DNA from: Lewinellaceae bacterium
GTDB taxonomy: Bacteria > Bacteroidota > Bacteroidia > Chitinophagales > Saprospiraceae
Reading direction: 5' to 3'
Assembly (NCBI GenBank): GCA_020636445.1
Contig: JACJXV010000004.1
Location: 1-64,000, forward strand
DNA: 64,000 nucleotides
In this document: one piece after another, positions 9,542 through 18,736 of the stretch
How the letters are laid out: each line of letters opens with the position of its first letter
Numbering within the stretch: position 1 is the stretch's first letter
The notes under the pieces: model-generated
Databases searched by the model: none
The model's input: the letters and a program-made list of their open reading frames with translations, nothing else
Told to the model about the DNA's origin: nothing
Translations under genes and position numbers: made by a program

Positions 9542-10402
9542 CTAATGAGCATCCTTTCGGCATGATTCCGTGTAATTAGATTTCAAATGTAAGTCCATTT
9601 GCGGGAAGGGGATGACGATGTTGTGCTGGATAAATTTTTGGTTAATAATCCTGCGGATGTCGCTTTTTACTTTGTTGATTCTGAAGATGTTTTTACTAAA
9701 AAAGAGGACTTGAAAATCGAGGGAGGAATTGCCGAAATTAACCAGTCGGGCTTCGGTTAGTTCCCGGTCAGAATTATCGGGGTGTTCGAAGGCACTTTCT
9801 TCCAAAATCTTGATCACCAAATCCACATCGCTGCCATAAGCCACCCCCACGTCAATGCGGAAGCGCGTTTTTTTGGTCTGGTGACTCCAGTTGATTACTT
9901 TATTCGTGGTGATTAATGAGTTGGGGATAATAATGGAAATATCATCCGTATTTAGTCCTTTCGATGTGCGCAGTCCAATGCTCTGGATGCGAACAATGTT
10001 GCCATCAATTTCCAGGACATCATCAATTTTGATGGATTGCTCGGAGAGTAAAATGATCCCCGATATGACATCGTTGAAGGTTTGCTGTAGCCCCAGGCCT
10101 ACACCAACCAGCAAGGCGGCCGAACCGGCGATCAAAACGGTTACTTTTATGCCGATGGCTTCCAGTATAAACCCAATGGCAATTACCCATATTACGTAGC
10201 TGATTATTTGGAACAGGGCATAGGCACTGCCTTTGTTCAGTTTATGGAGTTTGCGCCGGCGGAACAGGGCCTTCTTGATTAGCCACAAGGTTAAATTGGT
10301 GATCAGTAAAATGAGAAAAACCGTTACAAGTGTGTAAACCTGTACCTTATAATCCCCGACACGGAGGACCTCAAATTCTAAAAATTTCCTTAGCGCTTCC
10401 AT
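9542..10402 (-). CDS. MscS-family mechanosensitive ion channel
   Basis: A 286-residue inner-membrane channel. Three hydrophobic helices occupy about residues 20-42, 62-85 and 88-112. The pore-lining TM3 carries the family pattern G-S-A-A-L-L-V-G-V-G-L-G-L-Q-Q-T-F-N-D-V, followed by the beta domain segment I-K-I-D-D-V-L-E-I-D-G and I-I-P-N-S. The channel opens under membrane tension during osmotic downshock and releases solutes. The length matches small MscS proteins with no added regulatory domains. It is transcribed alone and converges with the secreted protein gene. Confidence 0.92.
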   Translation of the reverse strand: MEALRKFLEFEVLRVGDYKVQVYTLVTVFLILLITNLTLWLIKKALFRRRKLHKLNKGSAYALFQIISYVIWVIAIGFILEAIGIKVTVLIAGSAALLVGVGLGLQQTFNDVISGIILLSEQSIKIDDVLEIDGNIVRIQSIGLRTSKGLNTDDISIIIPNSLITTNKVINWSHQTKKTRFRIDVGVAYGSDVDLVIKILEESAFEHPDNSDRELTEARLVNFGNSSLDFQVLFFSKNIFRINKVKSDIRRIINQKFIQHNIVIPFPQMDLHLKSNYTESCRKDAH

Positions 10403-11014
10403 TTTGCTCTTTTGATATCAACGAATGGGGTGTATGAATTCCGGCTGGTGACTGTCTGAAGATGCACTAACGCTTTGCAACGGATGGTATGCCTGGCCGA
10501 AGTGTCACAATTCGCAAGGGTATGATGAATGGTGTTAATCAATGGCTGTGCAGTACTAATGTCTCCTCATTCAGAATAAATAACCAAGGTATAGTACTTC
10601 CTGCAGGGGGCTCTTTTCCGGTGGCAACGGTGGTCCAGGACAATCACTGCCCTTTGTCAACGGCAAATATAGCTGCTTGTCATAGGCAGTCACCCGCAGA
10701 TTTTTCACCCAATTCTCCTCGAATTCATTGGGGGTACAAACCAGGTTTTTCCCTGGAAAGATAGCGAAAATGAGTAGGGTTTAAGTGAGGGGACAATATT
10801 ATCTATTCCAGGTCCTTTTGGGTTTCAGCAGCGTCATGGGGGAAATAACGCTTCTCACCAGGAACGAAAATTCAGGTTCCCGAAGAAGCTTACACGCTGC
10901 AATCAGCAGGCTTGCAGCCAGATTTCCTCCACCGCTTAGAATGTCTTTTTTTTACCAGTGAACATGGCTGCTGAGCGGGTAATTTTGGGATTATTAAACC
11001 AAAATCACCTAAAA
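10403..11014. other. 612-bp intergenic region holding a decayed hydrolase
   Basis: Between the MscS gene and the cupin gene no intact coding sequence fits. A plus-strand frame of 91 codons at 10489-10764 has protein-unlike composition and is antisense to a better minus-strand coding signal, so it was not called. The minus-strand signal at 10571-10945 is listed as a pseudogene. Confidence 0.5.
10571..10945 (-). pseudogene. Remnant of an alpha/beta-hydrolase-like gene
   Basis: On the minus strand one frame reads S-G-G-G-N-L-A-A-S-L-L-I-A-A-C-K, resembling the nucleophile elbow of hormone-sensitive-lipase-type esterases (G-D-S-A-G-G-N-L-A), then a segment ending S-V-I-S-P-M-T. After two in-frame stops (about 10780 and 10799-10801) the same frame continues as F-P-G-K-N-L-V-C-T-P-N-E-F-E-E-N-W-V-K-N and L-R-V-T-A-Y-D-K-Q-L-Y-L-P-L to a stop at 10571-10573. 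The 5' part is missing: the cupin gene begins on the other strand just beyond. The identification rests on one motif and is tentative. Confidence 0.4.
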
Positions 11015-11629
11015 ATGGAACGAAGAAATTTCATTCAGCAAGTAGGTGCCATGAGCACCCTGGCCTGGCTTTCCGCAAGCCCGCTTCACGCTGCCGAACA
11101 CTGGGCACCCAAAGAGGGCAGGTCCCCGTTCTTTTTACCTCCTGCCCCACCCCTGGAGCACAAGGGGCAGATGGATATCCGGGTATGGGTGCGGTCGGCA
11201 GCTACCGGAGGGGTTTATTCCTGTGTGGAATGTGCTGTTGCGCCTAAGGTAATGGGGCCAGCACCGCATTCACATAAGGCGCTGGACGAGCTGATGTACG
11301 TACTGGAAGGCACCGCTACTGTCATGGTTGGCGATGAAATTCTGGAAATCCCGGCAGGCGGCTGGCACTTCCGGCCCCGCCAATTGACGCATACTTTCTG
11401 GAATGCCTCCGATGAGCCACTGCGGTTTATTGATATGTACTTTAATCAGGATTTTGAAGTATTTTTAGAACGGATATTTCATGAACTCACCCCGGAGAAT
11501 GGTTATGCCCGGGGGTCTGCTGCCTGGAAACAGGAGCACGACCTTTTGAATAAGAAATATGGCCTGCACTATCCAGCCGATGCAGATGAGCAACGTAAGC
11601 AGCTTATAGACCGGTTTGGATTGAGATGA
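11015..11629 (+). CDS. Cupin-domain protein with Tat-like signal
   Basis: The start at 11015 gives a 204-residue protein beginning M-E-R-R-N-F-I-Q-Q-V-G-A-M-S-T-L-A-W-L, a twin-arginine-like leader; the frame is open 19 codons upstream without purpose. One cupin domain follows, with motif 1 P-H-S-H-K-A-L-D-E-L-M-Y-V-L-E-G and motif 2 P-R-Q-L-T-H-T-F-W-N, so metal ligands His, His, Glu and His are present. Cupins of this kind are small dioxygenase-like or sugar-binding proteins of the periplasm. The AraC-type regulator gene starts 24 bases later in the same direction, suggesting a shared transcript. The substrate is unknown. Confidence 0.82.
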   Translation: MERRNFIQQVGAMSTLAWLSASPLHAAEHWAPKEGRSPFFLPPAPPLEHKGQMDIRVWVRSAATGGVYSCVECAVAPKVMGPAPHSHKALDELMYVLEGTATVMVGDEILEIPAGGWHFRPRQLTHTFWNASDEPLRFIDMYFNQDFEVFLERIFHELTPENGYARGSAAWKQEHDLLNKKYGLHYPADADEQRKQLIDRFGLR

Positions 11630-11653
11630 ATACCCTATTGACAAAATCGCCCT

Positions 11654-12502
11654 ATGCTCCTGAAAGATTTTCTACCTCACCCTGGGTTACAGGAATTTGT
11701 CAGATGCTATAGAATTATCCACCTTGACCTAAGGCATGAAGCTTTATCCGGGGTGAAGCCCTATACGCCACGTCCGGAAATCTGTCTGGCATTTTACCCC
11801 CAGGAGCGAGAGGAAGTATTTTGCACGCAAAATGGCCAGCACATTAAGAACATTCCGGTTGCTTTAGTGGGACAGGCAACCCATTTGACGCAGCGGCACG
11901 TACAGGGAAACTTTCTGGCCATCCAAATTTTATTTAAGCCAGGTGGTTTTTTCCGGCTAACCGGCATTCCTTCACCGGATATCAATAACTCTTATCTGGA
12001 GGCAGATCTGGTCTTTGGCCCCAAAGTACATGAAGTCAATGAGCGCTTTTATTTTGCGCATAATTACCTGGAGATTGCCCACATCGCCAACGATTTTGTA
12101 CTGTCGCTGGCCAAAAACCTGAAGAAGGATTTTCATCCGGTGGATACGATCGGCAACTTGCTTTTGTACCAGCCCAAAATGTCCCTGAACACCATGGCCC
12201 GGGGAGCGTTTTTGAGCATCAAGCAGTTTGATCGCAAGTTCAAAGAACGCAACGGCATCAACCCTAAGCTTTTCAGCCGCCTGGCGCGCTTTGATCAGAC
12301 CTTTCGCGAAAAGAATTTATCTCCCAACCGCGACTGGACGCAAATTGCCTATGCCTGCGATTACTACGATTACCAACACCTCGTACTGGATTACCTTGAC
12401 TTTACAGGCATGAAGCCAACGCAGTTTTACCAAATGGAACTAGGGGCTCCGGAACGGAAATTCGGGTTGGCAGAGCATTATTATGACTCTCAAATTATCT
12501 AA
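11654..12502 (+). CDS. AraC-family transcriptional regulator
   Basis: A 282-residue regulator. The N-terminal half resembles the DUF6597 sensing domain (M-L-L-K-D-F-L-P-H-P-G-L-Q-E-F-V at the start, later P-E-I-C-L-A-F-Y). The C-terminal half contains two helix-turn-helix units: one around S-L-N-T-M-A-R-G-A-F-L-S-I-K-Q-F-D-R-K-F and a second around I-A-Y-A-C-D-Y-Y-D-Y-Q-H-L, then the typical T-G-M-K-P-T-Q-F-Y. It may control the cupin gene just upstream; the sequence shows no operator that proves this. Confidence 0.85.
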   Translation: MLLKDFLPHPGLQEFVRCYRIIHLDLRHEALSGVKPYTPRPEICLAFYPQEREEVFCTQNGQHIKNIPVALVGQATHLTQRHVQGNFLAIQILFKPGGFFRLTGIPSPDINNSYLEADLVFGPKVHEVNERFYFAHNYLEIAHIANDFVLSLAKNLKKDFHPVDTIGNLLLYQPKMSLNTMARGAFLSIKQFDRKFKERNGINPKLFSRLARFDQTFREKNLSPNRDWTQIAYACDYYDYQHLVLDYLDFTGMKPTQFYQMELGAPERKFGLAEHYYDSQII

Positions 12503-12520
12503 GAGCTTGTTGGCAAGAGC

Positions 12521-12558
12521 GGGGAGGAGGCTTTGAAGTGCTCAAGAGCCTCCTCCCC
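12521..12558. terminator. Bidirectional hairpin between convergent genes
   Basis: GGGGAGGAGGCT (12521-12532) pairs perfectly with AGCCTCCTCCCC (12547-12558) over a 14-base loop that can itself fold. It lies between the AraC gene (ends 12502) and the serine hydrolase gene (ends 12568 on the other strand) and could stop transcription from either side, although T-runs next to it are short. Confidence 0.6.
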
Positions 12559-12567
12559 ATCATATCA

Positions 12568-13650
12568 TTATTCCTGTTTCGGAAAAAACAGATGTGCAAT
12601 CCGCAGATGGGTATCGCCATAACGCACCGGATCCACGTTGGTCAGCATGGCGATGGTAACGCCTTGCTCAGGGAAGGTAACCAACTGGGTAATCCCCCCT
12701 ACCGAGCCGCCGCTATGCCCGACCCAATGGTGCCCGTGGCTGTCGTCGTTAGTAACCCAGCCAATGCCGTAGTTGGTGGCTTTACCATCGGTAGTGTGCT
12801 GGGAAGTCATCCAGATGTGGCGGGTGGTATCACTGAGCAGCCAGCTGCCCAGGTGGGCATTGGCAAAGCGCGCCAGATCTTCCGTGGTGGAAATGAAGCC
12901 CCCTCCGGCCCACTTGTAGCTATTGTCGACGTAGAGGGCGTTGTAGGCTTTCCCTTTGGCATCCGTTTGGTAAAAACGGGCCCGGTTGGGGATAATTTCC
13001 CGGTTCTGGTCGGCATAGGTATTCGTCATGCCGAGATAATCAAATACATGGTGCTGGACATAGCTGAGGAAATCCTCGCCACTGGCCTGCTCAATAGCCG
13101 CACTAATCAGGTTCCAGGCATAACTGGAGTAACTATATTTCGTGCCCGGTTGGAAAAGTAATGTATCCTGGGCAAAAATGGCTAAACCTGATTTGACGGT
13201 AGGATAATAAGCTGAGCTCAGCATTTCATTATCGCGGTAATGTCTGATTCCAGCAATATGGCCCGCCAGTTGCCGCAGCGTGATCGGATATTTTTTCACC
13301 GGAAAATCGGGTACATAGGTTTGGATGGGTACATCCAGGTTGATTTTTCCCTGGTCGTAAAGCAGCCCCAGCGCAGCAGCGGTAATAGGTTTCGAAACAC
13401 TACCAATGCGGAAGAGGGTGCGGTTGGGAACCACCGGAACCTGATTTTCCAGATCGGCATAGCCAAACCCTTCGGACCAAACTACTGCCCCGCGTACCGT
13501 TACCGTTACAGAGGCACCGGGGATATGATTATCCGTCATAAATTTTTCCACAATTGCCCGGGCTTCGGTCAACGTTTCGGGAGAAACCTGCGCGGGGAGC
13601 CAGGCGATTTGGCAAATCAAGAAGCACAACAGCAAGCCTTTGCGTAACAT
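12568..13650 (-). CDS. Serine hydrolase of the beta-lactamase/PBP family
   Basis: The start at 13650 gives a 360-residue protein with signal peptide M-L-R-K-G-L-L-L-C-F-L-I-C-Q-I-A-W-L-P-A-Q; the frame is open another 38 codons upstream. The class C-like active site is present: S84-V-S-K87 (S-x-x-K), a Y-S-S element in Y-S-Y-S-S-Y-A-W-N replacing the usual Y-x-N, and G-H-S-G-G as the third box. Such periplasmic enzymes act as D-amino-acid peptidases or esterases more often than as antibiotic-degrading beta-lactamases. It is transcribed alone, divergent from the tricorn-like protease gene. Confidence 0.86.
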   Translation of the reverse strand: MLRKGLLLCFLICQIAWLPAQVSPETLTEARAIVEKFMTDNHIPGASVTVTVRGAVVWSEGFGYADLENQVPVVPNRTLFRIGSVSKPITAAALGLLYDQGKINLDVPIQTYVPDFPVKKYPITLRQLAGHIAGIRHYRDNEMLSSAYYPTVKSGLAIFAQDTLLFQPGTKYSYSSYAWNLISAAIEQASGEDFLSYVQHHVFDYLGMTNTYADQNREIIPNRARFYQTDAKGKAYNALYVDNSYKWAGGGFISTTEDLARFANAHLGSWLLSDTTRHIWMTSQHTTDGKATNYGIGWVTNDDSHGHHWVGHSGGSVGGITQLVTFPEQGVTIAMLTNVDPVRYGDTHLRIAHLFFPKQE

Positions 13651-13792
13651 GGGTTCAAAGATTGGGTGAAAAAATGCTATACCTGTTTTCTGAGAGGTAG
13701 ATGCCTTGAAAATAACTAATCTGCAGTCATATCCAGGCATTTTCCTAAATTTAAGCATTAGCAACTAATTTATTGATTCATAACCTAACCAC

Positions 13793-16700
13793 ATGACCAA
13801 GCGATATCTACTTACTGCGGTTTGCAGTTTCGTCCTCGCCTGTTGGGGATTGGCGCAAGGTACGCAGCTCCTCCGTCAGCCGACGATCAGCGATAAGTTC
13901 ATTGTTTTTGTTTATGCTGATGACCTCTGGATTGTTGATCATGAGGGAGGCGAGGCCCGGCGACTGACCAGTCATGAAGGTACAGAGAGCTTTCCCCACT
14001 TTTCTCCGGATGGTAAAATGATTGCTTTCTCCGGAGAGTACGATGGAAATACCGATGTGTTCGTCATTCCGGTCGAGGGCGGAGAACCTAAGCGTCTTAC
14101 CTGGCATCCCGGGGAAGACATTGCCCAGGGCTGGACTCCCGATGGAAAAGAAGTTCTTTTTCGCTCGGGCCGCATGGGCGTTCCCACGCGCATCAACCAC
14201 TTCTACACGATCGGTCTGCAAGGCGGTTACCCGAAGTCACTGCCTATTCCCCAAGCTTCTTTCGGCGAGCTTTCTCCGGATGGGAAATACGCTGCTTACA
14301 CGCCGATTACATTCTGGGATCCCGAGTGGCGCAATTACCGGGGCGGCCAGGCACAGCCTATCTGGATTGTCGACCTGAAAACCATGGCCCTGACCCAGAC
14401 CCCGCAAACCGACCGGGAACGGCATACCGATCCGGTGTGGTTTAAAAATGAAGTTTTCTTTTTGTCAGAGCGCGATTATGCCAACAATGTCTGGCGTTTC
14501 GATCCGCGTACGAAGGCGTTGAAACAGGTGACCTTCCACAAGGATTTTGATGTAAAAAGTATCGATGCAGGCCCTAATCAGCTCGTCTATGAGCAAGGTG
14601 GGTATCTGCATACCCTGGACCCCCAGACGGGAAAGTCCAAACAGTTGGAAATTCACGTACGCGGTGATTTTAACTGGGCCCGCCCCCGCTGGGAAGATGT
14701 ACGCCCCAACCAGCTGACCAGCGCCTCGCTGTCGCCCAGCGGCCAGCGGGCTTTATTTGAATACCGGGGTGATATTTTTACCGCACCAAAAGAAAATGGC
14801 GATTGGCGTAACCTGACCCAAACGGGCGGTGTTGCTGATCGCTCACCCATTTGGTCGCCCGATGGGCAGCAAATTGCCTGGTTTTCGGATGCCAGCGGCG
14901 AGTACCAGCTGATGATCCGCGACCAACTGGGGCTGGAAGCTCCGCGAGCAATTGCCTTGCCTAACCCCTCGTTCTATTTCCGGCCAGCCTGGTCGCCGGA
15001 TGGAAAGTATATCGCCTATACTGATAAAGACTACCAATTGTGGTATGTAGATATTGCTTCCGGCATAGCCAAAAAAGCGGATGTTGACCGGTATGCGAAC
15101 CCTAACCGCAGCTTGAACCCCAGCTGGTCGCCCGATAGCAAATGGATCGCCTATTCCCGGCAGCTGGATAACCAGTTTAAAGCCATTTTCCTGTACAGCC
15201 TGGAAAGCGGCCAAACCACGCAGATCACGGATGGTCTGGCTGATGCCATCGATCCGGTCTGGGATGCTGCTGGCCGCTATTTGTATTTCCTGGCCAGTAC
15301 AGATTTTGGTACCGCAACGGGGTGGCTGGATATGAGTTCCTATGACATGACAGTCACCCGTGGACTGTATCTTGTCGTTTTGGCAAAAGAAGGTACCTCG
15401 CCACTATTGCCCCGCAGCGATGAGGAAGAGCCTAAAGCTGAGGGTGACAAGAAAGCCGGCAAGGAAGAGTCGGACAATACAGTAAAGATTGACCTCGCGG
15501 GAATCAGCCAGCGCATTCTGGCAGTCGATGTTCCCCGGCGGAATTATCTCGGCATGGTACCGGGCCCCAAGGACTATGTCTTCTACATGGAGGATGTCCC
15601 GAATCAAAATGGGCTGACCCTGCACCGGTACAACTTTAAAGAGCAGAAATCGGATGTTTACCTGACGGGGATGCAAAGCGCGATTACTTCTGCTGACCGC
15701 AAGCAGCTGCTTTACCAGGCGAACAGCACCTGGGGAATTGTCAAGGCTGAGGGTGCGGCAAAAGTAGGCGATGGCCGGTTAACGCTCAACATGCGAATGA
15801 AGGTTACTCCCCAGGAGGAATGGGCACAGATATTCCGTGAAGGCTGGCGTTATCAGCGGGACTTCCTGTACGTTGACAATGTTCACGGGGCCCCCTGGAA
15901 TGATGTCTACAAGTGGTATCGCCCCTGGATCGACCATGTACGCCACCGGACAGACCTGAATTACGTTGTCGATATTCTGGGTGGCGAGGTGGCCGTTGGG
16001 CACTCCTACACCAGCGGAGGGGATTTTCCGGAAGTCGATCGCGTCCCCATCGGACTCCTGGGTGCCGACCTGGAGGAAGTCAATGGCTATTATCGCATCA
16101 AGAAAATTTATACCGGCGAGAGCTGGAACCCGGAACTACAGGCTCCCCTGGCGGTACCAGGAGTCGATGTACGGGTGGGTGATTACCTGTTAGCCGTTAA
16201 CGGCGTGGCCTTACGCGCACCAACTAACCCGTACAGCCTTTTTGAAGGGACAGCCAACCGGCAGGTAAAACTGCGGGTCAACAGCCGTCCGGATGAAGAA
16301 GGGGCCCGCTTAGTTACCGTGGTTCCTATTGCCAATGAAGGAGGCCTACGGATGCGCGACTGGGTGGAAGGAAACCGGCGCCTGGTGGATTCGCTGTCGA
16401 ACGGTAAACTGGCCTACGTATACGTGCCAAATACCGGGCAGGGTGGCTGGACGTACTTCAACCGCTATTATTACGCGCAGCAAGACAAGCAAGGGGCGGT
16501 CATTGATGAGCGCAATAACGGCGGCGGCTCAGCCGCGGATTACATGATCGACGTCATGAACCGCAAATTGATGGGATACTTCAATAACCGGGTAGAGGGG
16601 CATCGGCCTTCCACAACCCCGATGGCGGGGATCTTTGGCCCCAAAGTAATGATCATCAACGAGCGTGCTGGCTCAGGCGGGGACTTGTTGCCCTATATGT

Positions 16701-17029
16701 TCCATAAAGCTCAGATTGGCCCCCTGGTAGGTACGCGCACCTGGGGAGGCCTGGTAGGCACCTGGGACACCCCCCGCTTTATTGACGGTGGCCGGATGGT
16801 GGCTCCTCGCGGCGGCTTTTTTGATACCGATGGCAAGTGGGCCGTGGAAGGAGAAGGCATCGCCCCGGATATTGAGGTGTTGCAGGATCCGGCACAAGTG
16901 GCTAAGGGCCGTGATCCACAGTTGGAGCGGGCCGTGCAGGAAGCCATTAAGTTGATGCCATCACAAACGTTACAGCGCAAGCCAGAGCCACCGGCACCTA
17001 TCCGCTGGAAGCGGCCAGGAAAGCAGTAA
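13793..17029 (+). CDS. Tricorn-like S41 family protease
   Basis: A 1078-residue secreted protease. A signal peptide (about 1-22, ending C-W-G-L-A-Q-G) is followed by a WD40/PD40 beta-propeller region (about 25-540) with repeated F-S-P-D-G-K and W-S-P-D-G-K boxes, an acidic-lysine linker (about 540-565), a tricorn C1 region with D-N-V-H-G-A-P-W, a PDZ domain (about 750-850), and an S41 catalytic domain with I-D-E-R-N-N-G-G-G-S-A-A-D-Y and the nucleophile S961 in N-E-R-A-G-S-G-G-D. This is the standard Bacteroidota tricorn-core architecture, which degrades oligopeptides. It is monocistronic and ends just before a strong hairpin. Confidence 0.93.
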   Translation: MTKRYLLTAVCSFVLACWGLAQGTQLLRQPTISDKFIVFVYADDLWIVDHEGGEARRLTSHEGTESFPHFSPDGKMIAFSGEYDGNTDVFVIPVEGGEPKRLTWHPGEDIAQGWTPDGKEVLFRSGRMGVPTRINHFYTIGLQGGYPKSLPIPQASFGELSPDGKYAAYTPITFWDPEWRNYRGGQAQPIWIVDLKTMALTQTPQTDRERHTDPVWFKNEVFFLSERDYANNVWRFDPRTKALKQVTFHKDFDVKSIDAGPNQLVYEQGGYLHTLDPQTGKSKQLEIHVRGDFNWARPRWEDVRPNQLTSASLSPSGQRALFEYRGDIFTAPKENGDWRNLTQTGGVADRSPIWSPDGQQIAWFSDASGEYQLMIRDQLGLEAPRAIALPNPSFYFRPAWSPDGKYIAYTDKDYQLWYVDIASGIAKKADVDRYANPNRSLNPSWSPDSKWIAYSRQLDNQFKAIFLYSLESGQTTQITDGLADAIDPVWDAAGRYLYFLASTDFGTATGWLDMSSYDMTVTRGLYLVVLAKEGTSPLLPRSDEEEPKAEGDKKAGKEESDNTVKIDLAGISQRILAVDVPRRNYLGMVPGPKDYVFYMEDVPNQNGLTLHRYNFKEQKSDVYLTGMQSAITSADRKQLLYQANSTWGIVKAEGAAKVGDGRLTLNMRMKVTPQEEWAQIFREGWRYQRDFLYVDNVHGAPWNDVYKWYRPWIDHVRHRTDLNYVVDILGGEVAVGHSYTSGGDFPEVDRVPIGLLGADLEEVNGYYRIKKIYTGESWNPELQAPLAVPGVDVRVGDYLLAVNGVALRAPTNPYSLFEGTANRQVKLRVNSRPDEEGARLVTVVPIANEGGLRMRDWVEGNRRLVDSLSNGKLAYVYVPNTGQGGWTYFNRYYYAQQDKQGAVIDERNNGGGSAADYMIDVMNRKLMGYFNNRVEGHRPSTTPMAGIFGPKVMIINERAGSGGDLLPYMFHKAQIGPLVGTRTWGGLVGTWDTPRFIDGGRMVAPRGGFFDTDGKWAVEGEGIAPDIEVLQDPAQVAKGRDPQLERAVQEAIKLMPSQTLQRKPEPPAPIRWKRPGKQ

Positions 17030-17039
17030 TCACCCCAAA

Positions 17040-17073
17040 GATTGCCGGAACATACCCTTATGTTCCGGCAATC
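17040..17073 (+). terminator. Intrinsic terminator-like hairpin after tricorn-like gene
   Basis: GATTGCCGGAACAT (17040-17053) and ATGTTCCGGCAATC (17060-17073) form a perfect 14-bp stem with a 6-base loop 11 bases after the stop codon. The T-rich tract that follows is weak (AATTATCTT), so it may act as a terminator or as an mRNA 3' stabiliser. Confidence 0.65.
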
Positions 17074-17124
17074 AATTATCTTGGGCGGATTACGAAACCC
17101 CGAACAAGGGAGACAAGCAACTCC

Positions 17125-18732
17125 ATGAAGGCGGCTGAATTTATTTTTCAAAGCATGGCTAATCAGGGAACAAAACAATTGTTTTTTGTTCCTGGTCAGC
17201 AAATTGATGCTTTGGTAAAAAACCTTCAGGACACTTCCGCTGTCACGCCGATTCTTTGTGCCAGCGAGGGCGGTGCCGGCTTTATGGCGGATGGGGCTGT
17301 CCGGTTCAGCAAAAAACCAGGTTTTTTAGCTTCCATTGGCGGGCCGGGGCTAGCCAACGTGGTGCCAGCTTTACTGACCGCCTACCTGGAACAATACCCG
17401 CTGGTCGTTATTAGTGGCGATAATCCACAGAAACTGGCAGCGTGGCCCTCCTTTCAAAATGCTACCGATATAGGGTCCAAGGACCTGGCCTGGGCTGGAC
17501 AACTGACGAAATATGCCTGCAGGGTAACCGATATTGCTGCTTTACCCTCCCTACTAACTCTTGCCTTGGAGCAGGCGCTAAGTTATCCTTACGGTCCTGT
17601 GCTGCTGCAGGTCCCCAACGATGTATTCGACCAGGAAGTTGATGCGATGCCGGTGCCCCGTGCAGCCTGTTCTGCACCTGCAATATCGCCCGAGGGAACC
17701 CAGGCGATTGCTGCTGTTTTAGCACAGGAAAAGGGAACCTGCTTTTTCCTGGGATCAACAGGTTTACAAACATCAACCCAGGAAGCGCTTTTGGCTATTT
17801 GTGAAAGCAGCCAAATACCAGTGATTACTACCCTGGATTCCAAAGGCATCATTCCCGAGACCCATCCCTTAAACTATGGCGTTCTCGGCTATGGCAGCCC
17901 TCCAAATAAGCAGGCGAGGAAGCTGCTGCAAAAGATGGAACGCGTAATCATACTGGGCGTAAAACTCAGTGACCGCAATACCGATAATTGGGACCCATCC
18001 TTATTTAATACAAATAAGCGGCTATTCTACATCGGGGCTCACCTCCCAGAAGCTATTCGGAACGCCTGGGATGATTTAACGTTTATCCAGGCCGATCCTG
18101 ATGAGTTCCTTCAGCAAGTCTACCACCAATTAGGGAGCTATCAATCAAGGGCCCAAGCGAAGCAACCCATCGGGCAAGCCCCAAAAGGGCCTATCTCGGT
18201 TGCTGTACCGCTCCCGGGGAAGTTTGTGCATATCATCCGGCGGTGGTTGCCGGCACGAATTCCAGTTTTCGTCGATGCCGGTTCCTGGAAAGAAACAATG
18301 GGGAAGTTTTGGACGGTAAAACAGCCGGGCACCTTTTTCATGTCTCCGGATGTTGGTTCCATGGGGTGGGCAATAGGCGCCGGGCTGGGCGCGGCAATTC
18401 AGAACCAACCCTACGGAGCAGTTATTTTCACCGGTGACGGATCGATGGGGATGCATGGGCTTGAATTAGCCACTGCTGTCCGCTATAATATTCCGGTTAC
18501 CGTATTCGTGTTAAATAACGGAACGCTGCAATCGGTTAAAGATCGGCACACTGCCGATCCCAAAAGCTTGTTAAAGCTGCCGGAAATTAACTGGAAAACA
18601 TTTGGAGAAAGTATTGGCATGACAGCTTTCCGGATCGAAACAGCGGAAGCGTTGATCGCGTGCTTGGAAAACCTGCAGCCAGCAGGGCAGTACCTCATTG
18701 AATTAGTTCTACGGGATACACCGGAAAATTAG
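17125..18732 (+). CDS. Thiamine-diphosphate-dependent enzyme, acetolactate synthase-like
   Basis: A 535-residue ThDP enzyme of the acetolactate synthase/decarboxylase type. The N-terminal Pyr domain has the catalytic glutamate E48 in C-A-S-E-G-G-A-G-F-M-A-D-G. A Rossmann-like middle domain (about 190-330) follows. The C-terminal PP domain has G437-D-G-S and N464-N465, spaced as in the ThDP/Mg motif (G-D-G-x24-28-N-N). All cofactor-binding positions are present. It heads a three-gene operon with an ATP-grasp enzyme (4 bases away) and an NAD-dependent epimerase, a combination unlike the ilv pathway; no ilvN, ilvC or ilvD lies nearby. It probably decarboxylates a 2-oxo acid or makes an acyloin for a dedicated product. 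Confidence 0.88.
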   Translation: MKAAEFIFQSMANQGTKQLFFVPGQQIDALVKNLQDTSAVTPILCASEGGAGFMADGAVRFSKKPGFLASIGGPGLANVVPALLTAYLEQYPLVVISGDNPQKLAAWPSFQNATDIGSKDLAWAGQLTKYACRVTDIAALPSLLTLALEQALSYPYGPVLLQVPNDVFDQEVDAMPVPRAACSAPAISPEGTQAIAAVLAQEKGTCFFLGSTGLQTSTQEALLAICESSQIPVITTLDSKGIIPETHPLNYGVLGYGSPPNKQARKLLQKMERVIILGVKLSDRNTDNWDPSLFNTNKRLFYIGAHLPEAIRNAWDDLTFIQADPDEFLQQVYHQLGSYQSRAQAKQPIGQAPKGPISVAVPLPGKFVHIIRRWLPARIPVFVDAGSWKETMGKFWTVKQPGTFFMSPDVGSMGWAIGAGLGAAIQNQPYGAVIFTGDGSMGMHGLELATAVRYNIPVTVFVLNNGTLQSVKDRHTADPKSLLKLPEINWKTFGESIGMTAFRIETAEALIACLENLQPAGQYLIELVLRDTPEN

Positions 18733-18736
18733 TGTG

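Noticed and set aside
9409..9552. Minus-strand coding-like text behind the MscS gene (A-R-S-E-D-H-E-V-L-V-K-G-E-L)
   Set aside because: Interrupted by a stop, overlaps the secreted-protein gene end, and no family is recognised; too weak to call.
10489..10764. 91-codon plus-strand frame
   Set aside because: Antisense to a better minus-strand coding signal and no features of a protein.
12568..13650. Antibiotic-resistance beta-lactamase
   Set aside because: The fold is shared with many peptidases/esterases and the second box is Y-S-S rather than Y-x-N.
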